Of a stretch of 64,000 nt of DNA, positions 45,423 to 55,605 are shown piece after piece; the first letter of the stretch is position 1; each line of letters opens with the position of its first letter. The notes beneath the pieces are model-generated. The model did no database searches and was not told the DNA's origin. It saw only the letters and a list, made by a program, of their open reading frames with translations. Location: NCBI GenBank assembly GCA_903911085.1, contig CAIWCC010000230.1, positions 1-64,000 on the forward strand. The letters are read 5' to 3'. The stretch comes from an uncultured Bacteroidales bacterium (GTDB taxonomy: Bacteria > Bacteroidota > Bacteroidia > Bacteroidales > Paludibacteraceae). A program made the position numbers and the translations under genes.

Positions 45423-47081
45423 ATGAAAAAAAATATTTTAATACTTATTGCAATAATATCATTGAATAGCTGTTCCGATAACTGGCTTGAATTCAATAAT
45501 AAAAATGCCTTGGATGTAAGTTCATTTCTTACCACCGAGAATGATTTGAATCTGGCAGTAAATGCTGCATATACTCCACTTGCTCATAATGGAATGTTTG
45601 GTGAGAGATATTTCTATATCATCAATACATTGGATCCATATATTTGGTTTGAAAATCCAAAAGCAGGTTACGATATTTTTGCATTTACCCCCAACGATTT
45701 TAAAAATACATGGAGAGATTTATATTTAGGTGTTTACAGAACTTCTGATATTTTAGCTAATGCATATCGCGTAGAAGGTACAGTAACACCCGAAAAATTG
45801 AATGTTTATAAAGGACAGCTGAGAGCATTGCGAGGAATGTATTATTTTTATTTGGTAAGCTGGTTTAATAAACCCATTTTCTACGATGAAACAAGTTTGC
45901 CAACTAATCCGCTTGGTTCTTATACAAATAACGAACCCGATTTATTTTGGAATAAGTTAGAAGAAGACCTTCTTTTTGCTGCCAATAATTTACCTGCTAC
46001 ATGGGCTTCGTCCGAAACAGGTCGTATAACCAAAGGTGCTGCCAATGCACAACTTGGAAAGGCATTGCTTTACAAACACTACCATTATTATCTTCGTTTT
46101 GGCAAAGGTGGAACGCCCGAAGCAAAAGCCAATTTAGAGGCTGCAAAAGCGGCATTTAAACGTGTGATTAACAGTAACGATTATGAATTAATCAAACCTG
46201 TGATCAAAACGAAAGCGCATTATCAGGCGGCATTGTTATCAAATTTCTCATACTTAGACATTCCTGTTGGAGGCACTTCTTATAATTCAGAAAATAATAA
46301 AGAATCGGTTTGGGAAGTACAATACAATGACCAACCAAACAATAATTATTATTTACCAGCTTGGTTATGTGGTGGTAATCGGAATTATGAATACTTTGGA
46401 GTTCATAAATTTGGATACAAAAACCACGAAATTGACCCAACACTATGGTTTGAATTTGAGCAAGTATCTGGTCATCCTGGAGGTTATACAATTGATCCAC
46501 GTGCTAATGCCACATGTTTTTTGGAAGGTGATACCATGGATTGGCGACCAGAATCGGGCTACAACAATGGTTATGTAGGCAGTGTAAATGGTAAGGAAGT
46601 AGTGAAAAACTATAAATTATATGCTGGCACTCTTGCCCCTCCAAGTGTAACTATTGGATTAAAAAAATACAGTTATCCACAGTTTACTACCAACAGTGCC
46701 CCTTATTCAGCTCCGTTCAATGTACGTGTTATACGCTACGCCGATGTATTATTGATGTATGCCGAAGCATGTTATCAGGCTGACAATGACGCAGATGGAA
46801 GTGGATTAGCAGCACTCAATCTAGTGAGGGCACGTGTAGATATGCCAGCTGTAACAACACTTAACCCTACAGCCATTAAACATGAACGCACGGTAGAATT
46901 AGCTACTGAAGGACATCAGTATAATGATTTAATTCGCTGGTCATTCGATCCCAATTTTGGAATTGATTTAGGTACTATTTTCAGAGGATTCTTTATTTCG
47001 CCTAAAAACCTTTATTTCCCAATTCCACAAATAGATATTGATGCCAATAAAGGTAATTTGAAACAAAACCCAGGTTGGTAA
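45423..47081 (+). CDS. SusD/RagB-family glycan-binding lipoprotein
   Basis: The ATG at 45423 is preferred over the track TTG at 45414; it gives MKKNILILIAIISLNSCSDN with a lipobox (LNSC). The protein of 552 residues has the alpha-helical SusD fold: early TPLAHNGMFGERYFYI, TPR-like helices (LNVYKGQLRALRGMYYFYLVSWFNKP) and C-terminal VRVIRYADVLLMYAEACYQ and LNLVRARVDMPAV. It sits as a lid on the SusC barrel and captures the target glycan at the surface. It starts 27 bp after SusC. Confidence 0.95.
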   Translation: MKKNILILIAIISLNSCSDNWLEFNNKNALDVSSFLTTENDLNLAVNAAYTPLAHNGMFGERYFYIINTLDPYIWFENPKAGYDIFAFTPNDFKNTWRDLYLGVYRTSDILANAYRVEGTVTPEKLNVYKGQLRALRGMYYFYLVSWFNKPIFYDETSLPTNPLGSYTNNEPDLFWNKLEEDLLFAANNLPATWASSETGRITKGAANAQLGKALLYKHYHYYLRFGKGGTPEAKANLEAAKAAFKRVINSNDYELIKPVIKTKAHYQAALLSNFSYLDIPVGGTSYNSENNKESVWEVQYNDQPNNNYYLPAWLCGGNRNYEYFGVHKFGYKNHEIDPTLWFEFEQVSGHPGGYTIDPRANATCFLEGDTMDWRPESGYNNGYVGSVNGKEVVKNYKLYAGTLAPPSVTIGLKKYSYPQFTTNSAPYSAPFNVRVIRYADVLLMYAEACYQADNDADGSGLAALNLVRARVDMPAVTTLNPTAIKHERTVELATEGHQYNDLIRWSFDPNFGIDLGTIFRGFFISPKNLYFPIPQIDIDANKGNLKQNPGW

Positions 47082-47112
47082 TTATTTAATTATAAAATAA
47101 ATTTAAGATATT

Positions 47113-48390
47113 ATGAAAATCATATTCGTTAAAATAATTGCATTTATTATTCTTGCATTTTCATTTGCAGCTTGTCAGCAATATGAGGTTATGAAGCCAT
47201 TAAAGTCTGATTTTAAGTTCTCATATGAACGGAGTGGCTCAACCACAGCTATAGCAGGTACTCCTTTTAACGTTATTTTTACTGGTTCGGGTGAGTTTGT
47301 AACCTTGTATAGTGGATTAGATTCTTTGAGTACTTGGGGAAATAAAGGTGCAAAAGGTGTAGATTTTAATAATGCTGATTCACTTCAATTAAGCTTCAGT
47401 AATGTAGGAACATATAAAGTTACTGTGGTTGTAACAAGTACTGGTGAATTTGGAAATGTAGTAGAAAGAGATTCTTTGACCAAAGAAGTTAAGGTAATTG
47501 ACAACAGAAATCTTTTCACATCCTTTACTATTAATGGTGTATCTGGAATAATTAGCAAGGATAATGAAATTCAATTTTCGGAGCCTGATGCCACAACTGA
47601 TTTCAATTTTAAGGCTACTTTTGCTTTGAATTCATCATTGGCAAAGGTTTATGTATTAAATGGAACTGACAAAATTGAGCAAAAATCAGGCACTACAGTC
47701 AACGATTTTAACCCTTCCAAAGCACCTGTAAAATACATTGTAAAATCGGCTAATGGAGAAGAAAACCAATACACAGTAAAATTTAGCACTTTTGTATCCT
47801 CTTCCGAAAAGAAAATAACAAAATTTGTTCTTAAAAAGGTTGATACTTTTGGAAATGGCGAAGTTGGTGTAATTGACGAAGCGAATAAAACTATTAACGT
47901 AGTAGCTAATTATGGTTCGCCCATCAAAGCTTTACGCTTGGATATTGAAAGTTCTTATGGAAGTAGAATATTGCTCAATGGCACTGAGGCATTTCCAAGC
48001 TCAGACGCTACGCAGAATTATAACATTGCTACAACGATTAAAACTATCAAAGTAGTTGCACAAAATAATACGGAACAAGTTTATACACTTAATGTATCGC
48101 AACCATTGTTCCCGGTTGAATCATTTGTGCTATTAGGTTTAGTGCCAGCACCTACAGGTGTAATTGACAATATTGCTAAGACAATTACTATCAATGTGTT
48201 GAGCGGCTCTGACATTACAAAGTTAACGCCAAAATGGAATGGCACTGTAGGTAAAGTAATGGTAACAGGGCTTGTTGGGAATCAGATAAACGGAGTAAGT
48301 GTTATCAACTTCACAGCCCCAAAGTCTTATAAATTTTATTCAGGTAGTACTTCTTTTGTTACTTATGTGGTAACGGTAGTTGTTAAATAA
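47113..48390 (+). CDS. SusE/F-position surface glycan-binding lipoprotein
   Basis: The protein has 425 residues with a lipoprotein signal (MKIIFVKIIAFIILAFSFAAC). A PKD/Ig-like domain (about 30-135: FNVIFTGSGEFVTLYSGLDSLSTW, FSNVGTYKVTVVV) is followed by three beta-sandwich repeats of about 85-95 residues (starting FTINGVSGIISKD, ITKFVLKKVDTFGNGEVG and VESFVLLGLVPAPTGVID). Each begins with an F/V-x-L/I-x-G pattern like DUF5018-type domains. The gene position directly after SusD marks it as a surface glycan-binding protein. The ligand is unknown; it lies 31 bp after SusD. Confidence 0.75.
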   Translation: MKIIFVKIIAFIILAFSFAACQQYEVMKPLKSDFKFSYERSGSTTAIAGTPFNVIFTGSGEFVTLYSGLDSLSTWGNKGAKGVDFNNADSLQLSFSNVGTYKVTVVVTSTGEFGNVVERDSLTKEVKVIDNRNLFTSFTINGVSGIISKDNEIQFSEPDATTDFNFKATFALNSSLAKVYVLNGTDKIEQKSGTTVNDFNPSKAPVKYIVKSANGEENQYTVKFSTFVSSSEKKITKFVLKKVDTFGNGEVGVIDEANKTINVVANYGSPIKALRLDIESSYGSRILLNGTEAFPSSDATQNYNIATTIKTIKVVAQNNTEQVYTLNVSQPLFPVESFVLLGLVPAPTGVIDNIAKTITINVLSGSDITKLTPKWNGTVGKVMVTGLVGNQINGVSVINFTAPKSYKFYSGSTSFVTYVVTVVVK

Positions 48391-48460
48391 TAAAATATTT
48401 TTCTGATTTTATTTTTTTAATATATACTTTTCTATTATAAACAATTTAATTTTATTTATT

Positions 48461-49705
48461 ATGAAGACAAAGATTACTCTTTTAGCTGCTACACTACTTA
48501 TTGTAACTAGCGCATTTTGTGCTGCACCTTTTGCTGATGCAGAATTTGTAAAAGGTTGGAGTTGGGAAAATGTTGGTACTATGCAGAACAGATGTGGAAA
48601 GCCAGTTCTTGGACAAGACGTAGATGCAGCTGTAGTAAAGAAAACTACTGTGGCTGTTTTAAAAACAGGATTAGCTCCTGCAAGTTTAGATTTTGATGCC
48701 GTATATGCTACACTTGGCACTGCCAATGTTTTTGAATCAAAAGCAAATGGAAAAGTATGTAACGAACGTCCTTGGAATGACATCAATGCAACCGACTTTG
48801 TGGGTGAATGGAAGGCTGCTTACGATGATGGCTTTCTGTATGTTTTTCTAAAATATGCCGATGATATTGATACTGGAGCTGAAACGGTTGAAGTGATGTG
48901 GTCGAATGCATTTAAAATTGATGCGCCTGATACCATCACCACTGTACGTAATCTTGCTGGTAGTACCCCTTCAGTTATAAATGGTAGATATCAGTTGAAT
49001 TCTACAGATTCTACAGCTTTGTTTTGGCGTTTTGCACAATTTGGTGGTTATAAAGCTGCTTTTACAGTAACCAATGGATTTAAAGATGCAATGGAAGTAG
49101 TAGGTGGACCTAAGGGAGCAAGTACTTCTTCATATACAGCAAGACCAGATATTTTGGTAAACAACTTGGCTTTCTTTAATAAAACAGATGTTGCAACTCC
49201 ACTTTTAAAAAAACACATTATGAAAATTGGTTTCGGTGCATTTACAGGTATTTATCGTCCTGATTTTAATAATGATATTTGGAATACATTGAACAACAAC
49301 AGAGGCCTTTCTTTTGAAATTTCGGTAAAAGACTTGGACAATGACGAAGTGATTGATCCAGCATTACCAACTTCAACCAAAAAGGAAGCAGCTGGTTATT
49401 TCTGGAATAACAAAATGGGTTATTTGAATTCACCTGATGTGTGGTACACAAATCAATATGCAGGTTTCTTGAAAAATGATGTTGTTTCTGGCTTAAAAAA
49501 TACGATAGGAACTGCCAATAGCATTTTCAGCAAGCAAACTTCAGAACGTATTGATTTGAATAGAAATGCAAATGTTATTATATTCAATGCTTTAGGCAAG
49601 TCAGTTAAAAGTATTAATAACACAAATTTTGTGAATCTTTCTTCATTATCAAAAGGTGTTTATGTAATTCGTGCCAACAATGAAGTAGTGAAAATTGTAC
49701 GTTAA
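48461..49705 (+). CDS. Secreted CBM9-like protein with T9SS sorting domain
   Basis: The protein has 414 residues: signal peptide (MKTKITLLAATLLIVTSAFCA), then a region of about 85-330 with WNDINATDFVGEWKAAYDDGFLYVFLKYADDID and VEVMWSNAFKI. This is the typical WKAAWDxxxLYVxxxVxDD pattern of CBM9/DOMON-like domains. The C-terminal about 75 residues are a T9SS CTD (RNANVIIFNALGKSVKSI ... SKGVYVIRANN). It is probably a secreted glycan-binding subunit that works with SusCD. It ends the SusCD operon, with a strong terminator at 49742. It was not recognised as a catalytic protein. Confidence 0.7.
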   Translation: MKTKITLLAATLLIVTSAFCAAPFADAEFVKGWSWENVGTMQNRCGKPVLGQDVDAAVVKKTTVAVLKTGLAPASLDFDAVYATLGTANVFESKANGKVCNERPWNDINATDFVGEWKAAYDDGFLYVFLKYADDIDTGAETVEVMWSNAFKIDAPDTITTVRNLAGSTPSVINGRYQLNSTDSTALFWRFAQFGGYKAAFTVTNGFKDAMEVVGGPKGASTSSYTARPDILVNNLAFFNKTDVATPLLKKHIMKIGFGAFTGIYRPDFNNDIWNTLNNNRGLSFEISVKDLDNDEVIDPALPTSTKKEAAGYFWNNKMGYLNSPDVWYTNQYAGFLKNDVVSGLKNTIGTANSIFSKQTSERIDLNRNANVIIFNALGKSVKSINNTNFVNLSSLSKGVYVIRANNEVVKIVR

Positions 49706-49741
49706 TTTCTATTTGAGTTTTTATAAAATAATTTTTACAAA

Positions 49742-49779
49742 AAACGAGGTTGATTGGTAGTATTCAATCAACCTCGTTT
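49742..49779. terminator. Strong terminator after the susCD operon
   Basis: AAACGAGGTTGATTG and CAATCAACCTCGTTT form a perfect 15-bp stem with an 8-nt loop; A- and T-tracts on both sides make it bidirectional. Confidence 0.85.
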
Positions 49780-49813
49780 CATTAAATTATACATTAAAAT
49801 AAAGATTCTCGAA

Positions 49814-49878
49814 GTAGGAAAAGTATCATATTGCGACAGAATTATATTGTTTTATTGGCGATATTGTTTATATTTTTG
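49814..49878 (+). promoter_or_regulatory. Operator copy 8 (GTAGGAAAAGTATCA) plus -7 box of GH130
   Basis: GTAGGAAAAGTATCA (49814-49828) is identical to copy 7. A 42-bp spacer leads to TATTTTTG (49871-49878). The secondary half-site is degenerate (GACAGAATTATATT). Confidence 0.8.
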
Positions 49879-49923
49879 TGTTGTAAATTTTCCATTAGGT
49901 ATTTAAAATAAATTGAGATTGAT

Positions 49924-51141
49924 ATGAGTGATTACAGCAAAAAAATGAAAGAATTGATAAAAAATCAAGAAGTTTTACTTTCAAAGGTAAATGAAAAAAA
50001 ACTATCAGGAAATGGTTTTTTTGATAGATATATTAACCCAATAATTACTGCAAATCATACTCCTTTAAATTGGCGTTATGACTTCAATCCCGAAACGAAT
50101 CCGTATTTAATGGAACGAATAGGGATAAACTCAACATTAAATGCCGGAGCTATAAAGTGGGATGACAATTATTTATTGGTAGTGCGCGTTGAAGGTGCAG
50201 ACCGTAAATCATTCTTTGCAATAGCCGAAAGTCACAACGGTGTTGATAATTTCCGTTTCAGAGAAGATCCATTGGTCATTCCCGAAACTGAAAATCCCGA
50301 CACCAATGTTTATGATATGCGATTAACGGCTCACGAAGATGGTTGGATTTACGGCATATTTTGTACCGAGCGCAAAGACCCAACTGCAGCAGATGGCGAT
50401 TTATCTTCGGCAGTGGCGGCGGCAGGTATCGTTCGCACAAAAAACATGAACAAGTGGGAAAGATTACCCGATTTAATTTCAAAGTCGCAACAAAGAAATG
50501 TAGTGCTTCACCCCGAATTTGTTGATGGAAAATACGCATTATACACTCGTCCGCAAGATGGATTTATCGAAACTGGAAAAGGTGGTGGCATTGGGTGGGC
50601 ATTAATCGACAATATAGAAAAAGCCGAGATTAAAACAGAAATAATCATTAATTTTCGCTATTATCACACCGTTAAAGAGCTTAAAAACGGCGAAGGTCCA
50701 CAACCAATTAAAACTACAATGGGCTGGTTGCATTTAGCGCACGGAGTTCGTAATTGCGCTGCAGGACTTCGTTATGTTTTATATCTCTATCTTACCGATT
50801 TACAAGACCCTACCATAGTGATTGCCGAACCTGCAGGGTATTTTATGGCACCTGTAGGCAAAGAGCGGGTTGGAGATGTTTCCAATGTTTTATTCTCCAA
50901 CGGGTGGATTGTGGATGAAGATGGAACGGTTTTTATTTATTATGCTTCGTCAGATACACGCATGCATGTAGCTACTACTACTATTGATAAATTGTTAGAC
51001 TACTGTACAAATAGTCCTGCCGATGGATATAGAACCTACAAGTCGGTACTTGCAATAAAAGAATTAGTGAAAAAGAACAAAACATATTTGAACGAAAAAG
51101 CAGAATTGCTAAATAATTATTCTAAGGTTGAATCTGTATAA
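49924..51141 (+). CDS. GH130 phosphorylase, mannosylglucose-phosphorylase-like
   Basis: The protein has 405 residues and no signal peptide, so it is cytoplasmic. It is a five-bladed beta-propeller of the GH130 type: [50 protein letters not shown] (Asp131, the catalytic proton donor position of the family) and [28 protein letters not shown]. The long [15 protein letters not shown] segment is most like subfamily 1, whose founding member is 4-O-beta-D-mannosyl-D-glucose phosphorylase, giving mannose-1-phosphate and glucose. The neighbouring AGE-family gene fits a mannobiose/cellobiose 2-epimerase pathway, but that protein is exported. It is a single-gene unit with its own operator and terminator. 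Confidence 0.85.
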   Translation: MSDYSKKMKELIKNQEVLLSKVNEKKLSGNGFFDRYINPIITANHTPLNWRYDFNPETNPYLMERIGINSTLNAGAIKWDDNYLLVVRVEGADRKSFFAIAESHNGVDNFRFREDPLVIPETENPDTNVYDMRLTAHEDGWIYGIFCTERKDPTAADGDLSSAVAAAGIVRTKNMNKWERLPDLISKSQQRNVVLHPEFVDGKYALYTRPQDGFIETGKGGGIGWALIDNIEKAEIKTEIIINFRYYHTVKELKNGEGPQPIKTTMGWLHLAHGVRNCAAGLRYVLYLYLTDLQDPTIVIAEPAGYFMAPVGKERVGDVSNVLFSNGWIVDEDGTVFIYYASSDTRMHVATTTIDKLLDYCTNSPADGYRTYKSVLAIKELVKKNKTYLNEKAELLNNYSKVESV

Positions 51142-51166
51142 GACTTCAAACTAACGTTAATAACTT

Positions 51167-51210
51167 CCTCTGCTTTTCAGTTTTCCAATAATTGTAAGCA
51201 GAGGTTTTTT
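51167..51210 (+). terminator. Intrinsic terminator after GH130
   Basis: CCTCTGCTT and AAGCAGAGG form a 9-bp stem followed by TTTTTT. Confidence 0.8.
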
Positions 51211-51288
51211 ATATTCGTTTTTTTTTCTAAAATATATATTTAATTATTTCACCCATTATATTCGATATCAGCACTTAAGAATCATATT

Positions 51289-53079
51289 ATGAGAAATCCT
51301 CTACTTATTTTTTCAATTATTTTTTTCTTATCTTTTCCTTCAAATGCCCAATACATTGTAAAATCTGCGAATATTCTTACACCAGATTTGAACATTGAAT
51401 ATGTGCGCAGCAATGCCGAATTTTGGATAAAGTATGCATACGATCCTATTTTGGGAGGTTTTTTTTCGAGTGTAAATAGAAATGGAAGTTTGAAAGATGC
51501 CAATCAAAAGTCACTTATTTCGCAAACCCGTCATGGTTATGGTTTTACCAGAGCATTTATGCTTACAGGCGACGAAAAATACCTCACTTATGCCAAAAGT
51601 GCCTTGGACTTTTTGTGCAATAATGGTTGGGATAAAGTGAATGGTGGCTGGTATTGTTTTGCCAATAAAGATGGCTCGCTGGATAGTAGGGTTGGAGGAT
51701 GGAATGCCAATAAAACAAAATGGGGTTTTCAACAACAGTATGCTCTTGTTGGTATTATTGCCAATTACGAAGCAACACGCGATGCCACGGTTAAAGGTTT
51801 TATGGACAAGGGTATAAGCTCATTATACACTAATGTTTGGGATGCAAGAGTAGGAATGGAAGGCTACTATGAGGATGCAGCAATTAACTGGTCGACAAAA
51901 TCTGGAAAAGGTTTTACTTCCACGGTTGATGCCATTACTACCAATGCCGAACTCAGTTATTTGGTCACTCAAAAGCCTGAATACAAAGCCCGATTGATGG
52001 ATTTGGCAGGTGTAATTGTGAAGCGATTTATTCCCACAATGGATAATGCGAGTGTAAAAGTGCTTTATCCCGAAACTTTTAGTTCGGATTGGGTGCCAAC
52101 GTACAGTTCGGGTGGAAGTATAGGTCATTTTATTAAAACATCGTGGGTACTTGGCAGGGCGTATTTATGTGATACAACACGTAAAGAATTTAAAGATGCA
52201 GCCATTCGTATTTTAGACGAAACCTGGACTTATAAAAACGGAGTAAATTCCGTGTGGGATCATGTAAATGGTGGACCGTTCAACGAAATAAATGTAGCCA
52301 CAGGAGTGTTTAAAACCAACGGCGATAGTAAGGATTATTGGACATTGGAACAAGGTTTTACAAGCCCAATGATGAATTATTATATCACAAAAAATCCTAT
52401 CTATTTACAAATGGCAGATGAATCACTTGGTTTTTTTATGAAATATTTGGTGGATAAAGAAAATGGTGAAATTTTCATGCAAACCGACCCAAGTGGTTTA
52501 ATTGTTCGAAATGAAACCAAAGGTGATGACTTTAAAGCTTCGTATCACTCCATTGAACTGGGTTATTACGCCTATTTGTACAGCAATTTGTATTATTTAC
52601 ATCAACCAGCATCGCTATATTATAAATTTGCTGCAAGTACATCTGCCCAAAGTATTTCTTTAAGCCCTATTCCAATGGAAGATAATTTGTTGCTTATCAA
52701 ATCGGTAACGCTCAATGGGGCTGATTTTACAACCTTTGATGCAAAAACCCGTACTTTGAATATTGCTGCCAATCAGGGTGGAAAATTCAAAGTTACCTAC
52801 CAATCAATTCCAAAAACTCAAACCGCTTTACTTGATTTGGCTTCAGAACAAATCAGTGTTTATCCAAATCCAACAAAAGATAGGATTCAGATAGACAAAA
52901 CGAATGGAATTAAGCTAATTCAGATTGTTGATTTGGCGGGCAAAATTCTTTATTCTAAAATAAATAATGGTAGTAGTTCAACAAATATCGATTTGCAGGC
53001 ATTGAATTCTGGAATTTACTTTGTAGTTTTGTATAATAATGTGGGACAAAAAATTACTAAGAAAATTGTAAAGCTGTAA
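51289..53079 (+). CDS. Secreted AGE-family (N-acylglucosamine 2-epimerase-like) protein with T9SS domain
   Basis: The protein has 596 residues: signal peptide (MRNPLLIFSIIFFLSFPSNAQ), an (alpha/alpha)6 barrel (about 30-440) and a T9SS CTD (ISVYPNPTKDRIQI ... NSGIYFVVLYNN). The barrel pattern is that of the AGE superfamily: DPILGGFFSSVNRNG, SLISQTRHGYGFTRAFMLTGDEKYL, GGWYCF, GSIGHFIKTSWVLGRA and KASYHSIELGYY. The Arg and His positions of AGE enzymes are recognisable, although the usual GHxxExxWL motif is changed to GHFIKTSWVL. Family members epimerise GlcNAc, mannobiose, cellobiose or mannose in the cytoplasm, and export by T9SS is unusual. It may be a different enzyme on the same fold. No locus operator; it has its own terminator. 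Confidence 0.75.
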   Translation: MRNPLLIFSIIFFLSFPSNAQYIVKSANILTPDLNIEYVRSNAEFWIKYAYDPILGGFFSSVNRNGSLKDANQKSLISQTRHGYGFTRAFMLTGDEKYLTYAKSALDFLCNNGWDKVNGGWYCFANKDGSLDSRVGGWNANKTKWGFQQQYALVGIIANYEATRDATVKGFMDKGISSLYTNVWDARVGMEGYYEDAAINWSTKSGKGFTSTVDAITTNAELSYLVTQKPEYKARLMDLAGVIVKRFIPTMDNASVKVLYPETFSSDWVPTYSSGGSIGHFIKTSWVLGRAYLCDTTRKEFKDAAIRILDETWTYKNGVNSVWDHVNGGPFNEINVATGVFKTNGDSKDYWTLEQGFTSPMMNYYITKNPIYLQMADESLGFFMKYLVDKENGEIFMQTDPSGLIVRNETKGDDFKASYHSIELGYYAYLYSNLYYLHQPASLYYKFAASTSAQSISLSPIPMEDNLLLIKSVTLNGADFTTFDAKTRTLNIAANQGGKFKVTYQSIPKTQTALLDLASEQISVYPNPTKDRIQIDKTNGIKLIQIVDLAGKILYSKINNGSSSTNIDLQALNSGIYFVVLYNNVGQKITKKIVKL

Positions 53080-53092
53080 CTTATAACTGAAA

Positions 53093-53130
53093 TACTGAAA
53101 CCCCAACTGTTGGCAGTAGGGGTTTCAGTA
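53093..53130. terminator. Terminator after the AGE-family gene
   Basis: TACTGAAACCCC and GGGGTTTCAGTA form a 12-bp stem; the loop contains ACTG/CAGT, which can extend it. It lies only 31 bp before the GH78 start. Confidence 0.75.
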
Positions 53131-53161
53131 ACTAATTCAATCATAACTAATTATCAAGCTA

Positions 53162-55519
53162 GTGAAAAAATCAACGTTCATATTTATCTTTTCGATAGGA
53201 ATATTTCTAACTGTTTTTTCTCAAAATCTGCTTTCATCGCCTTGGATTTCCTATCCTTCTGCCAATCAGACCGAATATGGCGTTTATCATTTCCGAAAAA
53301 CAATTTCAATAGAAAAACTGCCAACTAAATTCGTCATTCAGGTATCGGCTGATAATAGGTACAATCTATTTGTAAATGGCTTAAGGGTTTGTTATGGTCC
53401 TGCCAAAGGCGATTTAAAAACCTATAAATATGATGTGATTGACATTGCACCTTTTTTAAAAGCTGGCAAAAATGTGTTGGCGGCATTGGTTTACAATGGT
53501 GGCGCTGATAGACCGTTGGCTTTTGTGGGCGCACAAACTGCTTTTTTGCTGCGTGCTGAAAATGCAGCTGATAGTATTGTAAATACCAATGCATCGTGGA
53601 AAGTGCTGAAAAACAATGCCTACAAACCGATTTCGATGTACGAAATGATTTATAAAACTCCTTGGTTTTACGGTTTTTATGCTTGTGGTGCAGGCGATAA
53701 TGTAAATGCAAAGCAATATCCGTGGGATTGGGAAAAAGCTGACTTTGACGATAGCCAATGGGAAAATGCTGAACTTCTCGAATTTAATGGCAATGAACCT
53801 TGGAAATTGGTGCCTCGCAACATTGCTTTTTTGGATAATCATTTGGTGCAACCAGTTTGTATTCGAAAAGTTACAGGTGTGAATATTCCCCTCAGCAAAT
53901 GGGATGGAACTTCCAAATTGTCTATTCCAGCCAATACAGAAGCGACTATTTTAGTCGATTTTGAGAATTTTACCATGGGTTATCCTGAATTGAAAGTGGC
54001 AGGTGGCGAAAATAGCAGCATTAAAGTAAAATATGCCGAAGCATTGTACGAAAAAGTACACCTCAAAGGCCATCGCGATTCGGTCAATAATTTAACCATG
54101 AACGGCGTTTGGGATATTTTTCACCCAGATGGCAAGGCAGTTCGTACCTTCAGACCTCTTTGGCAACGGACTTTCCGTTATGTAGAGTTTGTGGTGCAAA
54201 CCAAAGATGAGCCGGTGGATATTCTGTCGTATAAGCTTGAATATTCAGGTTATCCGTATCCTGAAATGTCAACTTTTGTGAGTAATGATAAAAAGCTCAA
54301 CGAAGTTTTCGATATGTGTTTGCGCACATTTCAGCTTTGTTCTGCCGAAACTTACTACGACACACCCTATTACGAGCAATTGAGCTACGGTGGCGATAAT
54401 CGACCTATTTCGGGCGTGTCGTTTTACAATTCCAACGACGACCGCCTGCTTCGGGAGGCGATGCGACTTTATGCGCAGTCCGAAAATAAATCTACCGGAT
54501 TAATGAAATCGGCTTATCCTTCGCGATTTGATTTCGACCATGGCACGTGGGGCTTGGCTTGGATTCAAAGTTTGCACGATTATTACCTGATGCGTGGCGA
54601 TACGGCGTATGTTTCGCAGTTTACAAAAAGCTTCGACCGCACATTGGCTTTTTACGAACGATACATTGATAAAAAATCGGGATTGATTGGTAAAATTAGA
54701 ACTAACTCGTTTATTGATTGGAGTATAACCAAAGGTGCAGTTCCTAGAGAAAATAAGGATAAGGAAGTGTTACCTTCGTCTATGCTAAGTTTGTATTATG
54801 CTCATACGCTGGATTGTACGGTGAAAATATACGAAGCATTGGGATTAACAGAGAAGGCTGCTAAATATGAAAAAATATCAAAAGACATTAAAGTGGCAGT
54901 GTTTGTTACTTGTTGGAATGCTGATAAACAGTTGTTTAAAGATGGTCCCGAACAAGAAATTTATTCACAACACACTAACTTATTAGCCATACTTTGCGAT
55001 GTGGTTACGCCAGCCATGCAAAAGGAACTGCTCAAACGAATTGTTACTTACGATAAGTTTGACGAAGTAGCCAGTACTTATTTCGACTTTTTTCTGTTTA
55101 AAGCAATGGAAAAAACGGACCAGGAAGATTTGTTTTTGGATAATTTAGGTCCTTGGTACAAGTATATCGACAGAGGATTTACCACTTGTGGAGAAACTGG
55201 TTTTGCCTCACACGACCGTTCCGACTGTCATGCATGGAGTGCTCACCCAGCATTTTATATACTGAGTTCTGTGTGTGGAATAAAACCAATGGATGTGGGT
55301 TTTAATGATGTGATAATTACACCACATTTGGGTAAATTGACTTCTATTAAAGCTTCAATGCCACATTTAAAAGGTAGAATAAGTGTTGATTATAAGCTTA
55401 ATAAAGGAAAATTACAGGCAATAATTACTTTGTCAACAGCAATGAAAGGCACTTTCAATTATGGCAAAAGTGTGATTGCGCTGAAAGAAGGGGTTAATAA
55501 ATTAATAATTAATAATTAA
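53162..55519 (+). CDS. GH78 alpha-L-rhamnosidase-like enzyme
   Basis: The 785-residue protein starts at GTG (53162), which opens a good signal peptide (MKKSTFIFIFSIGIFLTVFSQ). Domains: N-terminal beta-sandwich with VSADNRYNLFVNGLRVCYGPAKGD (Bac_rhamnosid_N), concanavalin-like domain (ATILVDFENFTMGYPELKV), six-hairpin barrel and C-terminal beta-sandwich. The barrel has SAETYYDTPYYEQLSYGGDNR (about 395-415), DFDHGTWGLAWIQSLHDYYLMRGD, FIDWS and the CHAWSAHPAFYILSSVCGIKP segment before the C-terminal domain. The enzyme would release terminal alpha-L-rhamnose. No CTD, so probably periplasmic. It begins the unit with the GPH symporter, GH3 and GH94. Confidence 0.87.
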   Translation: MKKSTFIFIFSIGIFLTVFSQNLLSSPWISYPSANQTEYGVYHFRKTISIEKLPTKFVIQVSADNRYNLFVNGLRVCYGPAKGDLKTYKYDVIDIAPFLKAGKNVLAALVYNGGADRPLAFVGAQTAFLLRAENAADSIVNTNASWKVLKNNAYKPISMYEMIYKTPWFYGFYACGAGDNVNAKQYPWDWEKADFDDSQWENAELLEFNGNEPWKLVPRNIAFLDNHLVQPVCIRKVTGVNIPLSKWDGTSKLSIPANTEATILVDFENFTMGYPELKVAGGENSSIKVKYAEALYEKVHLKGHRDSVNNLTMNGVWDIFHPDGKAVRTFRPLWQRTFRYVEFVVQTKDEPVDILSYKLEYSGYPYPEMSTFVSNDKKLNEVFDMCLRTFQLCSAETYYDTPYYEQLSYGGDNRPISGVSFYNSNDDRLLREAMRLYAQSENKSTGLMKSAYPSRFDFDHGTWGLAWIQSLHDYYLMRGDTAYVSQFTKSFDRTLAFYERYIDKKSGLIGKIRTNSFIDWSITKGAVPRENKDKEVLPSSMLSLYYAHTLDCTVKIYEALGLTEKAAKYEKISKDIKVAVFVTCWNADKQLFKDGPEQEIYSQHTNLLAILCDVVTPAMQKELLKRIVTYDKFDEVASTYFDFFLFKAMEKTDQEDLFLDNLGPWYKYIDRGFTTCGETGFASHDRSDCHAWSAHPAFYILSSVCGIKPMDVGFNDVIITPHLGKLTSIKASMPHLKGRISVDYKLNKGKLQAIITLSTAMKGTFNYGKSVIALKEGVNKLIINN

Positions 55520-55605
55520 AAATTCTCAATTCATAGTCAATTTCGTTAAGTTAAGTTTTCTGTTTTCATTTATTCCATTAAAAAATTAGCTCAAATAAAA
55601 TATCA

